A DNA stretch of 64,000 nucleotides from Halomonas halophila (GTDB taxonomy: Bacteria > Pseudomonadota > Gammaproteobacteria > Pseudomonadales > Halomonadaceae). Positions 18,742 to 28,325 of the stretch are shown piece by piece. The notes below the pieces were generated by a model, which ran no database searches, was not told the DNA's origin, and worked only from the letters and a program-made list of their open reading frames with translations. Location: assembly GCF_030406665.1 (NCBI RefSeq), contig NZ_CP129121.1, positions 806,001 through 870,000 of the forward strand, in the 5' to 3' direction. Position 1 is the first letter of the stretch; each line of letters begins with the position of its first letter. The translations under genes and the position numbers were made by a program.

Positions 18742-20055
18742 TCATTCGACCTCCGGCAGGCGCTGAGTGCTGGCCGCCGCGGCCAGCGCGGTCGCGGCCA
18801 GCGCCAGCAGCAGGGCGCCGCTGCCGAGCCACTGGGCCAGGGCGCCGACCAGCCCGCCGACGATCAGCATCAGTACGCCGGTCAGGGTGTTGGAGAGTGC
18901 CACGTAGAGCGCGCGATCCTCGGCGCCGGCCAGGTCGACGACGTAGGTCTTGCGTCCCAGCCGGGCCCCGGCGTGGACGATCACCAGCAGCGCGTAGAGC
19001 CCGGCGTAGGGCCAGACGCTGGTGGTCCAGGCCTGGGGCAGCCAGGCCAGCAGCGCGCCGGCCGCGCAGCACACGGCGGTGCCGAGGGCGGCGAGACGCA
19101 TCACCCGGCGGCTGGAGTCGTCGGCGCGCTTGCCCCAGATCGGGCTGGCCAGCATGCCGGCGAGGCCGGAGACGATCACCAGCACGCCCAGGTCGCCGAG
19201 TTCGTCGCCGCTCTGGCGCTGGCCCAGCAGGGCGACGTAGGGCAGTGCCAGGGCGCTCGACAGCAGCAGCGCCCGGGACAGGTTGAAGTGGCGGAAGGCA
19301 CGGTCCTGGCGCAGCAGGCGCAGGCCCTCGCGCAGCGTCGAAGCGATGCTGTCGCCGCCTTCCGAGGCGCCGGGCACCTCGTGGATGCGCACGGCGCACA
19401 GCGCATTCACGGCCCAGCCCAGGGCGGCCACCCCCAGCAGCGCGGCCAGGGCGAGCTCGCCGGGGCGGTCACCGAAGGCCATCAGCACCACGCCGGCGGC
19501 CAGGGTGGCGGCGCCGGCCAGGCTGCCGCTCCAGCCCATCAGGGTGCCCCGGCGCTGCTTGGCGATGGTCTTGCCCAGCACGTCCTTGGTGGCGATCGAC
19601 GACAGGCCCCGGGCCAGTGACAGCACCACCAGCACGGCGAGCACCAGGGCGCCGCCTAGCCCGCCCCGGCCGAACAGCGCCAGCAGGGCCAGGGCGGCCG
19701 CGGCCAGCGCCTGGAGCAGGGCGCCGGCCACCCATACGCCCTTGCGCTCGGGGCGGCCGCGGATGACGCCGGCCACGAACACCTGGGGCAGCAGGGCGCC
19801 GGCCTCGCGGATCGGCACCAGCAGACCGACCATCCAGATCGGCGCGCCGATGGCGCCGAGCAGCCAGGGCAGTACCAGCCGGGCACTGGCCAGCTCGTCG
19901 GCGAGCTTGTTGCCCAGCGATGCCGCCAGATGCAGGAAGAAGTTGCGCGGCTGCTCCTGGCAGGCCTCGTCGGGGATGTCCTTGCACATCCGGCTGTCCT
20001 CGTCGCCGGTCAGCCGCTCGTAGAGGCGGGTCTGGCTGATCTCGGGGGCGGCCAT
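18742..20055 (-). CDS. MFS transporter of unknown substrate
   Basis: A 437-aa inner-membrane protein with about twelve hydrophobic helices and MFS-type loop signatures such as GLLVPIREAGALLPQVFVAG, KQRRGTLMGWSGSLAG and ASPIWGKRADDSSRRVMRLAALG. The soluble N-terminal part of about 45 residues has three Cys-containing or Pro-rich segments (CKDIPDEACQEQPRNF) before the first helix, which is unusual for a simple MFS carrier. The ATG at 20053-20055 was chosen for its GAGGAG site seven bases upstream, over one 11 codons earlier. It is divergent from the SelW-like gene with only 54 bp between the starts. The substrate cannot be inferred. Confidence 0.8.
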   Translation of the reverse strand: MAAPEISQTRLYERLTGDEDSRMCKDIPDEACQEQPRNFFLHLAASLGNKLADELASARLVLPWLLGAIGAPIWMVGLLVPIREAGALLPQVFVAGVIRGRPERKGVWVAGALLQALAAAALALLALFGRGGLGGALVLAVLVVLSLARGLSSIATKDVLGKTIAKQRRGTLMGWSGSLAGAATLAAGVVLMAFGDRPGELALAALLGVAALGWAVNALCAVRIHEVPGASEGGDSIASTLREGLRLLRQDRAFRHFNLSRALLLSSALALPYVALLGQRQSGDELGDLGVLVIVSGLAGMLASPIWGKRADDSSRRVMRLAALGTAVCCAAGALLAWLPQAWTTSVWPYAGLYALLVIVHAGARLGRKTYVVDLAGAEDRALYVALSNTLTGVLMLIVGGLVGALAQWLGSGALLLALAATALAAAASTQRLPEVE

Positions 20056-20109
20056 GGTGGCTCCTCGCTGGTAGGATGAAGCGCTCATTGTTGCGACAGG
20101 AAGGGCATC

Positions 20110-20379
20110 GTGTCACGTATTCGCATTCACTACTGTACCCAGTGCCAATGGCTGCTGCGCAGTGCCTGGTACGCCCAGGAGCTGCTCTCGACCTTCGGTG
20201 AGGACCTCGAGGAGGTCAGCCTGGTGCCGTCCCACGGCGGCTACTTCGAGATCTTCTGCGACGAGCAGAGCCTGTGGGAGCGCAAGCGAGATGGCGGTTT
20301 CCCCGACAGCAAGACGCTGAAGCAGCGCGTGCGCGACCGCCTCGACCCGACGCGGGAGCTGGGACACATCGATCGCTGA
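20110..20379 (+). CDS. SelT/SelW/SelH (Rdx) family thioredoxin-like protein
   Basis: An 89-aa protein beginning with GTG at 20110, preceded by AGGAAGG. The N-terminal IRIHYCTQCQWLLRSAWYAQELLSTF carries the CxxC redox motif (Cys9, Cys12) in the beta-alpha-beta fold of the Rdx/SelW family; the selenocysteine of animal members is Cys here. GGYFEIFCDEQSLWERKRDGGFPDSKTLKQRVRD is the conserved C-terminal half (the EI...W.rk..ggFP block). A redox role is likely from the family, but no substrate is known for bacterial members. It may be co-transcribed with the DMT transporter gene 40 bp downstream. Confidence 0.85.
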   Translation: MSRIRIHYCTQCQWLLRSAWYAQELLSTFGEDLEEVSLVPSHGGYFEIFCDEQSLWERKRDGGFPDSKTLKQRVRDRLDPTRELGHIDR

Positions 20380-20419
20380 GTCGGCCGTCTGCCGGCTCGA
20401 TACCTAGCAGGGAGAGCTT

Positions 20420-21310
20420 ATGACAACGGATCGTCGCGCCATGCTCTACGGGCTGGGCGCCGTGGCGCTCTGGTCCACGGTGGCCACCGCCTTCAAGGTG
20501 GCGCTCGAGCGGATGACGCCGCTGGAGCTGATGTGGCTCGCGGCGCTGGTGTCCTGGGCGCTGATCGGCGCGCTGGTGGTGCGCCGGGGCCTGCTCGGCG
20601 AGGCGCTGAAGCGCGGCTGGCGCACCGCGGCCTGGGCGGGGCTGATGAATCCGGTGGCCTATTACCTGGTGCTGTTCGCCGCCTATGACCGTCTGCCGGG
20701 GCAGGAGGCGATGGCGCTGAACTACACCTGGGCGCTGGCCATGGCGCTGCTGGCGGTGCCGATCCTCGGCCAGCGGCTTACGCTCGTGGACGCGCTGGCC
20801 GGGCTGGTGGCCTATTCGGGGGTGTGGGTGATCGCCACCCGTGGCGCGGTGCTCGACGTGGCCTTCGCCGACCCGCTGGGCGTGGGGCTGGCGCTGGTCT
20901 CGACGCTGATCTGGGCGCTCTACTGGCTGCTCAACGTGCGCGACCGGCGCCCGCCGCTGGTGGCCCAGTGGCAGAACTTCAGCGTCGGGGTGCCGGTACT
21001 GACCGGGCTGTTGCTGTTCGGGCCGGGTTTCCGGTGGCACGGCCTCGACGGGCTCGCCGCCGGGGTCTACGTGGGCCTGTTCGAGATGGGCATCGCCTTC
21101 GTGCTGTGGCAGCTGGCGGTGGGCACGGTGTCGCGCACCGCCAAGGTCTCCAACCTGATCTTCCTGTCGCCGCCGGTGTCGCTGATGCTGCTCTACCTGG
21201 TCGTCGGCGAGCCGATCCTGCCCTCGACCCTGGTGGGGCTGGTGCTGATCCTCGGCGGACTGGCGCTGCAGCAGTGGCAGAAGGCGCCGGCTGCGCCGGG
21301 CGACGCCTAG
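20420..21310 (+). CDS. DMT-superfamily (EamA) transporter
   Basis: A 296-aa inner-membrane protein with ten predicted hydrophobic helices in two EamA repeats. The first includes LYGLGAVALWSTVATAFKVALE and the second VSTLIWALYWLLNVRDRR through VVGEPILPSTLVGLVLILGG. GEPILP-type motifs near the ninth helix are characteristic of drug/metabolite exporters. The substrate is unknown. GGGAG precedes the ATG. The 3' end overlaps convergently by 4 bp with tesA. Confidence 0.85.
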   Translation: MTTDRRAMLYGLGAVALWSTVATAFKVALERMTPLELMWLAALVSWALIGALVVRRGLLGEALKRGWRTAAWAGLMNPVAYYLVLFAAYDRLPGQEAMALNYTWALAMALLAVPILGQRLTLVDALAGLVAYSGVWVIATRGAVLDVAFADPLGVGLALVSTLIWALYWLLNVRDRRPPLVAQWQNFSVGVPVLTGLLLFGPGFRWHGLDGLAAGVYVGLFEMGIAFVLWQLAVGTVSRTAKVSNLIFLSPPVSLMLLYLVVGEPILPSTLVGLVLILGGLALQQWQKAPAAPGDA

Positions 21311-21991
21311 TCTCTCCGTACGGCCAGCGCCACGCCTTCCTCTTCCAGCAGCGGCGCCAGCGCCGGCCAGACGTTGTCGAGCAGCGCGGGCTGGGCGGCC
21401 GCCGTGGGATGGATGCCGTCGTCCTGCATCAGCGAGTCGTCCAGCGCCACGCCCTCCAGCAGGAAGGGCACCAGCGCCACCTCGAAGCGGTCGGCGAGCT
21501 CGTCGTAGACCCCGGTGAAGGCGTCGCGGTAGGCCGGCCCGTAGTTGGGCGGAATGTCGATGCCGAGCAGCAGCACCTCGGCGTCGGCGGCCCGGCTCTG
21601 CTCGATCATGCCGGCCAGGTTGGCGCGCATCTGCTGCGGCGGCAGGCCGCGCAGGCCGTCGTTGCCGCCCAGTTCCAGCACCACCAGGTCGGGGGCGTGC
21701 TCCTCGAGCAGCGCCGGCAGCCGCGTCGCGCCGCCGCCGCTGGTCTCGCCGCTGATGCTGGCGTTGATCACCCGGGCCTTTCCCTCCAGCCGCCGGGCCA
21801 GCAAACTGACCCAACCGGCCTCGCGCTCGATGCCGTAGGCGGCGCTCAGGCTGTCGCCCATCACCAGCACCCGCGGGCGCTCGGCGGCCGCCGCCGGGAC
21901 GGCCACCAGCACCAGCAGCGTCCACAGCAGGCACGCCGTCAGGACGCCTTGGGCTCGACCAACAGGGATGCGCTTTCTCATGACCGACCTC

Positions 21992-21993
<2 letters not shown>
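21307..21993 (-). CDS. tesA: Periplasmic arylesterase / thioesterase I (GDSL, SGNH hydrolase)
   Basis: A 228-aa exported SGNH hydrolase. The signal peptide (GVLTACLLWTLLVLVAVPAAAA) is followed by block I VLVMGDSLSAAYGI with the catalytic Ser, block II SISGETSGGGA, block III LELGGNDGLRG and block V DDGIHPTAAAQ with the catalytic Asp and His. This multifunctional family (TesA/ApeA/PldC) acts as thioesterase, lysophospholipase and arylesterase in the periplasm. ATG 21991-21993 has GAGGAG six bases upstream; 21981 is an alternative. It is divergent from ybbA with overlapping 5' ends, the conserved tesA-ybbA-ybbP neighbourhood. Confidence 0.93.
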
Positions 21994-22704
<711 letters not shown>

Positions 22705-22708
<4 letters not shown>

Positions 22709-25245
22709 TGCGCCACGCCGTAGCACTGTCGTGGAAGGGGCTCAGGCGCGACCTGCGCGCCGGCGACGTGCGCGCGCTGTTCCTGGCGCTGACCCTGGCG
22801 GTGGCCGCCGCCACCATGATCGGCTTCTTCCTCGACCGCCTGGAGCGCGGCCTGACCCGCCAGGCCGGCCAGCTGCTGGGCGGCGACGTGGTGCTCGAGC
22901 AGTCGCGGCCCTTCGATCCCGAGCTGCGCCGCGCCTTCGAGGACGCCGGCCTCGCGCTCTCCGATCAGGTCGACATGGTGTCGATGGTCAGCGCCGGCGA
23001 GGCCTTCCAGCCGGTGGGCGTGAAGGCGGTCGACGATGCCTACCCCCACTATGGCGAGTCCGTGGTCGACCGCGGCTCGGGCCCTGAGGCGCTGCCCCGC
23101 GGGCCCGAGCGCGGCGGCGCCTGGGTCGCCCCGCGCCTGGCGCAGCTGCTCGACCTCGAGCTCGGCGACACCCTGCGCCTGGGCCAGGCCGAGCTCGAGG
23201 TGAGCGGGGTGATCGAGCGCGAGGCCGATCCCTCGGCCGGCTTCTCCAGCTTCAACCCGCGGCTGATGGTGCACGTCGACGATCTCGAGGCCACCGGGCT
23301 GATCCAGCCCGGCTCGCGCATCGAGTACGAGCTGCTGGCCGCCGGCCCGCCCGAGGCGGTGGAGGCGATCACGCCTCGGCTCGAGCGCCTGCGCGCCGAG
23401 GGCGTGGAGGTGCAGGATGTGCGCCGCGACCGGCCGCGGCTCGGCAGCGCGCTGTCCCGGGCCGACCGTTACCTGAGCCTGGCCGGGCTCGCTGCGGTGC
23501 TGCTGGCCGGCGTGGCGGTGGCCATGGCCACCCGGCGCTACGTGGAACGCCACCTGGACACCGCGGCGCTGCTGCGCTGCTTCGGGGCCCGCCAGGCCGA
23601 GCTGGTGCGGCTGTTCGCCCTGCAGCTGCTGTGGCTGGCGCTGGCGGCCTCGGCACTGGGCGCGCTGCTGGGGCTGGCCGGCCAGGCGCTGCTGCTGGCG
23701 CTGCTCGGCCGGCTGCTGGCGGTGGAGCTGCCACCGCCGGGACCGATGCCGCTGGCGCTCGGCGTGCTGACCGCGCTGGCGGTGCTGGCCGGCTTCGCCG
23801 GGCCGACCCTGCTGCGCCTGCGGCGGGTCAGCGCGCTCAAGGTGCTGCGCCGCGAGCTGGACCCGCTGCCGGCCTCCGCCTGGTGGGTGGTGGGGGCGGC
23901 GGCGCTGGTGTTCGGCGCGCTGCTGTGGCTCTACTCCGGCGATCCGATCCTGTCGCTGTCCTTGCTGCTCGGCGGCGGCCTGGCGCTGGCGGTGCTGTGG
24001 GGCCTGGGTGGGCTGCTGCTCGGCGGCGTGCTGGCGCTGTGCTCGCGGCTGCCGGCGCGCGGCGGGGCCGGATACCTGCAGGCGCTGCGCCTGGGCGGGC
24101 GCCAGCTGGCCCGGCGCCGCGCCGCCAGCCTCGGCCAGCTGCTGGCGTTCTCGGTGGCGCTGTTCGCCATGGCGATGATCGCCCTGGTGCGCGGCGACCT
24201 GCTCGACGCCTGGCGCGAGCAGCTGCCCGAGAACACGCCCAACCAGTTCGCCATCAACATCCAGCCCGGCGAGCGCGACGCCTTCGCCGCGGCCCTGAAC
24301 GAGGGCGCCGAATCGCGCAGCGATCTTTACCCCATGGTGCGCGGCCGGCTCACCGCCATCGACGGTGCCGAGCCCCGCGAGGCGGTGCCGGCGGAGGCGC
24401 GCGGCGACAACGCGCTGCGCCGCGAGCTCAACCTGACCTGGCGCGCCGACCCGCCGGAGGGCAACCGGCTGGTGGCGGGGGAGTGGTTCGACGCCGAGGC
24501 GGCGACGGGCGGCGAGGCCGCGACGCCGGTGCCGATCTCGCTGGAGAGCGGGCTGGCCGGACGGCTGGGGCTCGAGCTCGGCGACGTGCTGACCTTCACC
24601 GTCGGCAGCGCCACCATCGACGGCGAGATCACCAGCCTGCGCGACCTGGACTGGGACAGCTTCCGGCCCAATTTCTACGTGATCTTCCCGCCGGGCGTGC
24701 TGGAGCGCTTCGGCCACAGCTATATCACCGCCTTCCATCTGGCGCCCGACGAGCGCGCGCTGCCGGGCCGGCTGGTGCGCGACTTTCCCGGCGTCACCCT
24801 GCTCGACGTGGAGGCGATCCTCGAGCGGGTCCGCGAGGTGCTGTCGCAGGTCACCCGGGCCGTGGAACTGGTGCTGGTGCTGGTGCTGCTGGCCGGGATC
24901 AGCGTGCTGCACGCCGCCCTGGCCGCCAGCCTGCCGGTGCGCGCCCATGAGGCCGGGCTGCTGCGGGTGTTCGGCGCCGGCGACCGGCTGCTGCGGCGGG
25001 TGCAGGGCGCCGAGTTCGCGCTGCTGGGGCTGGCCAGCGGCCTGCTGGCCGCGGCGCTGACCGAGCTGGCCGCGGCCGGGCTCTACGGCGGCTGGCTCGA
25101 CCTGACGCCGCGCTGGCATCCGGCGCTGTGGCTGGCGCTGCCGCTGGGCGGGGCGCTGCTGGTCGGCGCCATCGGCCAGTGGCTGTCGCGGGGCATCCGG
25201 CGCCGGGCGCCGGCGGAGAGCCTGGGGCTGCTGGGCGAGGCATGA
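22705..25245 (+). CDS. ybbP: FtsX-like ABC transporter permease YbbP
   Basis: An 846-aa permease with a TM helix near the N-terminus, a large periplasmic MacB-type domain, and two FtsX blocks: one around residues 255-360 (AGLAAVLLAGVAVAMATRRYVERHLDTAALLRCFGA) and one at the C-terminus (VLVLVLLAGISVLHAALAASLPVRAHEAGLLRVFGA), with extra helices between. This matches the E. coli YbbP (804 aa) layout. It overlaps the ybbA stop. With YbbA and TesA it forms a conserved envelope locus whose role may involve lipid or hydrophobic-compound handling; that is inference. Adjacent ATGs at 22705 and 22708 are both possible starts. Confidence 0.9.
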
Positions 25246-25255
25246 GGATGACGGA

Positions 25256-26680
25256 ATGAAGGAATCGCTGCGCTATGCGCTGCTCGAGGCCCAGCTGGAG
25301 CTGGCCCGCCAGGCCTCGCGCTCGGTGGTGCTGGTGGTCACCGGCCACGCCGCCGCCGGCAAGACGGCGCTGATCAACGAGCTCAACCATCGCCTCGAGA
25401 ATCGCCTGACCGAGGTGCACGCCCTGGCGCCGAGCAGCGAGGAGCGCGAGCGTCCCTACTGGTGGCGCTACTGGCGTCGCCTGCCGGCCCGCGGGCGGGT
25501 CGGCGTGTTCGTCCACGGCTGGTACGGCGATGCGCTGTTCGCCCGTACCGAGCAGCGCCTGGGGGAGGGCGCCTTCCACGACCGCCTGGCCGAGATCCGT
25601 GCCTTCGAGGCCGAGCTGGCCGCCGAGAACGTGGCGATCGTCAAGCTGTGGCTGGACATCGACCGCGACGTCCAGGGGCGCCACCTGAAGGCGCTGTGGC
25701 ACGACCCCGAGCGGGCCTGGCAGGTCAAGGATCACGACTGGCAGCGCCATCTCCAGTACCACGCTCTGGATGCCCTGGGCCGCGAGATGCGCGAGGCCAC
25801 CGAGGCCGATCATGCGCCCTGGCTCCGCCTGGCCGGGGGCCCCGAGGAGACGCCGATCAAGGCCCTGGCCCAGAGGCTGGTGGCGGCCATGGCCGGCCCG
25901 CTGCCCGATGTCGAGTCGCCGCTCACCACGCCCACGGCGGGCATCGGGGCGCCGCCGCGGCTGTCGGACCTCGACGCCGCGTCGCCCGAGGCCATGGACA
26001 AGGCCACCTATCGGGAACGCCTCAAGGAGGCCCAGGCCCGATTGGCCGGCAACGCCCGCGAGATCCAGCGTCGGCGGATTCCCGTGGTACTGGCCTTCGA
26101 GGGCCAGGACGCCGCCGGCAAGGGCGGCTGTATCCATCGCCTGACCTCGGCGCTCGACGCTCGCCAGTATCGCGTCCATCGCATCGCCGCGCCCAGCGAG
26201 GAGGAGCGCGCCCACCCCTGGGCCTGGCGCTTCTGGCAGCGGTTGCCGCTGGATGGCCGGGTGGCGATCTTCGATCGCTCCTGGTACGGCCGGGTGCTGG
26301 TGGAATGCGTCGAGGGCCTGGCCGAGCCGGCCGCCTGGCGCCGCGGCTATGACGAGATCCGCCGCTTCGAGCGCCAGCTGCTGGCCCATGGCGCGGTACT
26401 CGGCAAGCTGTTCCTGGCGGTCGACAAGGACGAGCAGCTGCGCCGCTTCCGTGCGCGCGCCGAGACGCCCCACAAGCGCCACAAGCTGACCGAGGAGGAC
26501 TGGCGCAATCGCGAGCGCTGGGACGACTACCGGCGGGCGATCGACGACATCTTTGTGCATACTCATGACGTCGACGGGGGCTGGGCCCTGATCGACGCCA
26601 ATGACAAGCGCCGCGCCCGGCTGGCGGTGCTGGACCACGTCAACCGCCTGCTCGAGGCGCGTCTCGCCGAACCGCGCTGA
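25256..26680 (+). CDS. pap: Polyphosphate:AMP phosphotransferase (two-domain PPK2, Pap)
   Basis: A 474-aa protein with two tandem PPK2 domains, the usual layout of class II polyphosphate:AMP phosphotransferases (about 475-500 aa). They make ADP from AMP and polyphosphate in the cytoplasm. The C-terminal half holds the intact set: Walker A FEGQDAAGKGGCIHRL (near residue 282), Walker B/lid RVAIFDRSWYGRVLVE (near 340) and SAPSEEERAHPWAWRFW-type sequence. The N-terminal half keeps GHAAAGKTALI (residues 30-40), but the DRSWYG element is VHGWYGD, so it is probably structural. It starts 10 bp after ybbP and may be transcribed with it. Confidence 0.92.
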   Translation: MKESLRYALLEAQLELARQASRSVVLVVTGHAAAGKTALINELNHRLENRLTEVHALAPSSEERERPYWWRYWRRLPARGRVGVFVHGWYGDALFARTEQRLGEGAFHDRLAEIRAFEAELAAENVAIVKLWLDIDRDVQGRHLKALWHDPERAWQVKDHDWQRHLQYHALDALGREMREATEADHAPWLRLAGGPEETPIKALAQRLVAAMAGPLPDVESPLTTPTAGIGAPPRLSDLDAASPEAMDKATYRERLKEAQARLAGNAREIQRRRIPVVLAFEGQDAAGKGGCIHRLTSALDARQYRVHRIAAPSEEERAHPWAWRFWQRLPLDGRVAIFDRSWYGRVLVECVEGLAEPAAWRRGYDEIRRFERQLLAHGAVLGKLFLAVDKDEQLRRFRARAETPHKRHKLTEEDWRNRERWDDYRRAIDDIFVHTHDVDGGWALIDANDKRRARLAVLDHVNRLLEARLAEPR

Positions 26681-26717
26681 CGCCCCCCAGGCGCGATCAC
26701 CAGGGAGGTGAACCCCC

Positions 26718-26777
26718 ATGCGCAAGTCCTTGATGCGTAACGTCCTGATGCGCAAGTCCCTGATACGTCAGGCTCCG
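26718..26777 (+). repeat. 30-bp tandem duplication at the start of the exported protein gene
   Basis: Two adjacent 30-bp units at 26718-26747 and 26748-26777 both begin ATGCGCAAGTCC and continue TGAT(G/A)CGT. They encode MRKSLMRNVL then MRKSLIRQAP. The duplication creates alternative in-frame start codons ahead of the signal peptide. Confidence 0.8.
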
Positions 26778-28178
26778 TCACGAGGCGCCGTGCTCGCCGC
26801 GTTTCTCGCCGTGCTGCCCTGCGGCCTGGCCCAGGCCGATGCCGAGCGCCTCGAGGCCGACCTGCGCGAGCGCTTTGCCGCCGCCGGCGAGTTCTCGATC
26901 GGCGAGGTCTCCGACAGCCTGCTCGGCGGCGAGACCCGCGCCGAGGACCTGAGCCTGGTCGACGTCGACGGCTCGCGACTGGACGTGGCCCGCTATGTGG
27001 TCGAGGGCGACTACGAGGACCCCGAGGCGATCGTGATGGAGGGCCTGCGGCTCGAGCGCACTGGCCGCGATGCGGGCGTGCTGACCGCCGACCGGCTGCG
27101 CCTCGACGGCCCCGGCGGGCCGCTGCCCTGGCACGAGGGCCGGCTGGGCGATGCGGCCTTCGAGGCCGACGCTCTGAGCGCCGAAGGGCTGCGCCTGGCG
27201 CTCGAGTCGGGGCTGATCACCTCCGCCGACGGCAAGAAGACCCTGAGCCCGCAGGTGTCGACGAGCGGCTGGCTGACGGCGCAGCGGCTCGAGGCCGAGG
27301 GGCTCACGGCGACCGGCGTCGGCCGCCTGGAGATGAGCGGCATCGAGGGCCACGCCGAGAGGCTGGAGGATCTGGGGGCGGGAGACCTCACCCTGGCCTC
27401 GCTGAGCCTCGAGGGCCTGAGCCACCCGCCGGGCGATCCCGAGGCGGCGACCCTGGATCGCTTCGAGCTGAACGACATGTCGATCGTCGCCGATCATCTG
27501 GTGGCCGATCTGGCACGCTTGAGCGTCGACGGCGACATGCACGACGGCGAGGGCCGTGCCCGGCTCGAGGCCCTCGAGCTGGACCTGGCGCGGATGATCG
27601 AGCTGGCCCCGGCCGAGGAGCGCACCCGGCTGCGTCTGGCCAGCAACGTGCTCACCGGCGGCAGCGGGCAGCTGCGGCTGGACGCCGAGTTCGACGGCCG
27701 CTGGGAGGCGCTGGGCCAGAAGAGCCTGCTCTCCGGCGACGGCACGATCACCGCCGCCGACGCCTTCCGCTGGGCGTTCGACAGCGAGCTGCCGGTGCGC
27801 CTTCCCGAAGGCGTGGAGCCGGCCGCCTATCTGGCCGAGATGACCGACCTGAGCGGGGTGACCCTGCTCGGCGGGCGCATCGAGACCACCCTCGGCGACC
27901 TGGGGCTGTTCGGGCGCGTGCCGGCGGTGATGGCCGCCAGCCGCGGCGTGAGCGAGGCCGAGTTCCTCGATCAGGCGCGCACCCAGGCCAGGGGCTTCGG
28001 CACCATGCTCGGGCCCGAATTCGGCCAGCTGCTGGACGGCCTGGTGGACATGATGGCTGGCCGGGCCAGCGAGGTGACGGTGGCGTTGACCCTGCCGCCG
28101 GAGAGCGACGCGGACGTGCTCGCCGCCGACCCGCTGGGCCTGCCGAGCAAGCTCTCGATGGCCGTGGAGACGCGCTGA
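26718..28178 (+). CDS. Exported protein of unknown function (repetitive beta-rich)
   Basis: I do not recognise a family. The 486-aa product has a basic N-terminus, a signal peptide (about residues 22-41, GAVLAAFLAVLPCGLAQA then DAERLEAD) and a body of leucine-spaced short repeats such as LSAEGLRLALESG, LEAEGLTATGVGRLEMSG and LTLASLSLEGLSH, suggesting a beta-rich, AsmA/YdgA-like fold in the periplasm. It is strongly acidic. The N-terminal 20 codons contain a 30-bp tandem duplication (26718-26777), so ATGs at 26718, 26733 and 26748 are all possible starts; GGGAGG lies 8-13 bases before the first. It follows pap by 37 bp. Confidence 0.7.
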   Translation: MRKSLMRNVLMRKSLIRQAPSRGAVLAAFLAVLPCGLAQADAERLEADLRERFAAAGEFSIGEVSDSLLGGETRAEDLSLVDVDGSRLDVARYVVEGDYEDPEAIVMEGLRLERTGRDAGVLTADRLRLDGPGGPLPWHEGRLGDAAFEADALSAEGLRLALESGLITSADGKKTLSPQVSTSGWLTAQRLEAEGLTATGVGRLEMSGIEGHAERLEDLGAGDLTLASLSLEGLSHPPGDPEAATLDRFELNDMSIVADHLVADLARLSVDGDMHDGEGRARLEALELDLARMIELAPAEERTRLRLASNVLTGGSGQLRLDAEFDGRWEALGQKSLLSGDGTITAADAFRWAFDSELPVRLPEGVEPAAYLAEMTDLSGVTLLGGRIETTLGDLGLFGRVPAVMAASRGVSEAEFLDQARTQARGFGTMLGPEFGQLLDGLVDMMAGRASEVTVALTLPPESDADVLAADPLGLPSKLSMAVETR

Positions 28179-28196
28179 GCCGCGCGGCGCGGGAGC

Positions 28197-28284
28197 CTTC
28201 AGAATTACTGAAGCGCACATGAGAAATCATGGGGCGCCGCATGACGGGGTTTCATGTGAAAGCCGCCATACGCTGGGGTATGAT
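28197..28284 (+). promoter_or_regulatory. glyA leader with inverted repeats and a candidate promoter
   Basis: Upstream of glyA there are three inverted repeats: CTTCAG-N5-CTGAAG (28197-28213), CATGA-N4-TCATG (28218-28231) and TTTCA-N2-TGAAA (28250-28261). The last overlaps a candidate -35 (GTGAAA, 28256-28261) placed 17 bp before a good -10, TATGAT (28279-28284). This looks like an operator-promoter region. MetR (TGAA-N5-TTCA) or PurR control of glyA is known in enterics, but none of the repeats is a clean match. Confidence 0.45.
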
Positions 28285-28325
28285 GGCGGCCTTCGATTTC
28301 CCCGTTGATGCGAGGTTTCCCGCCG

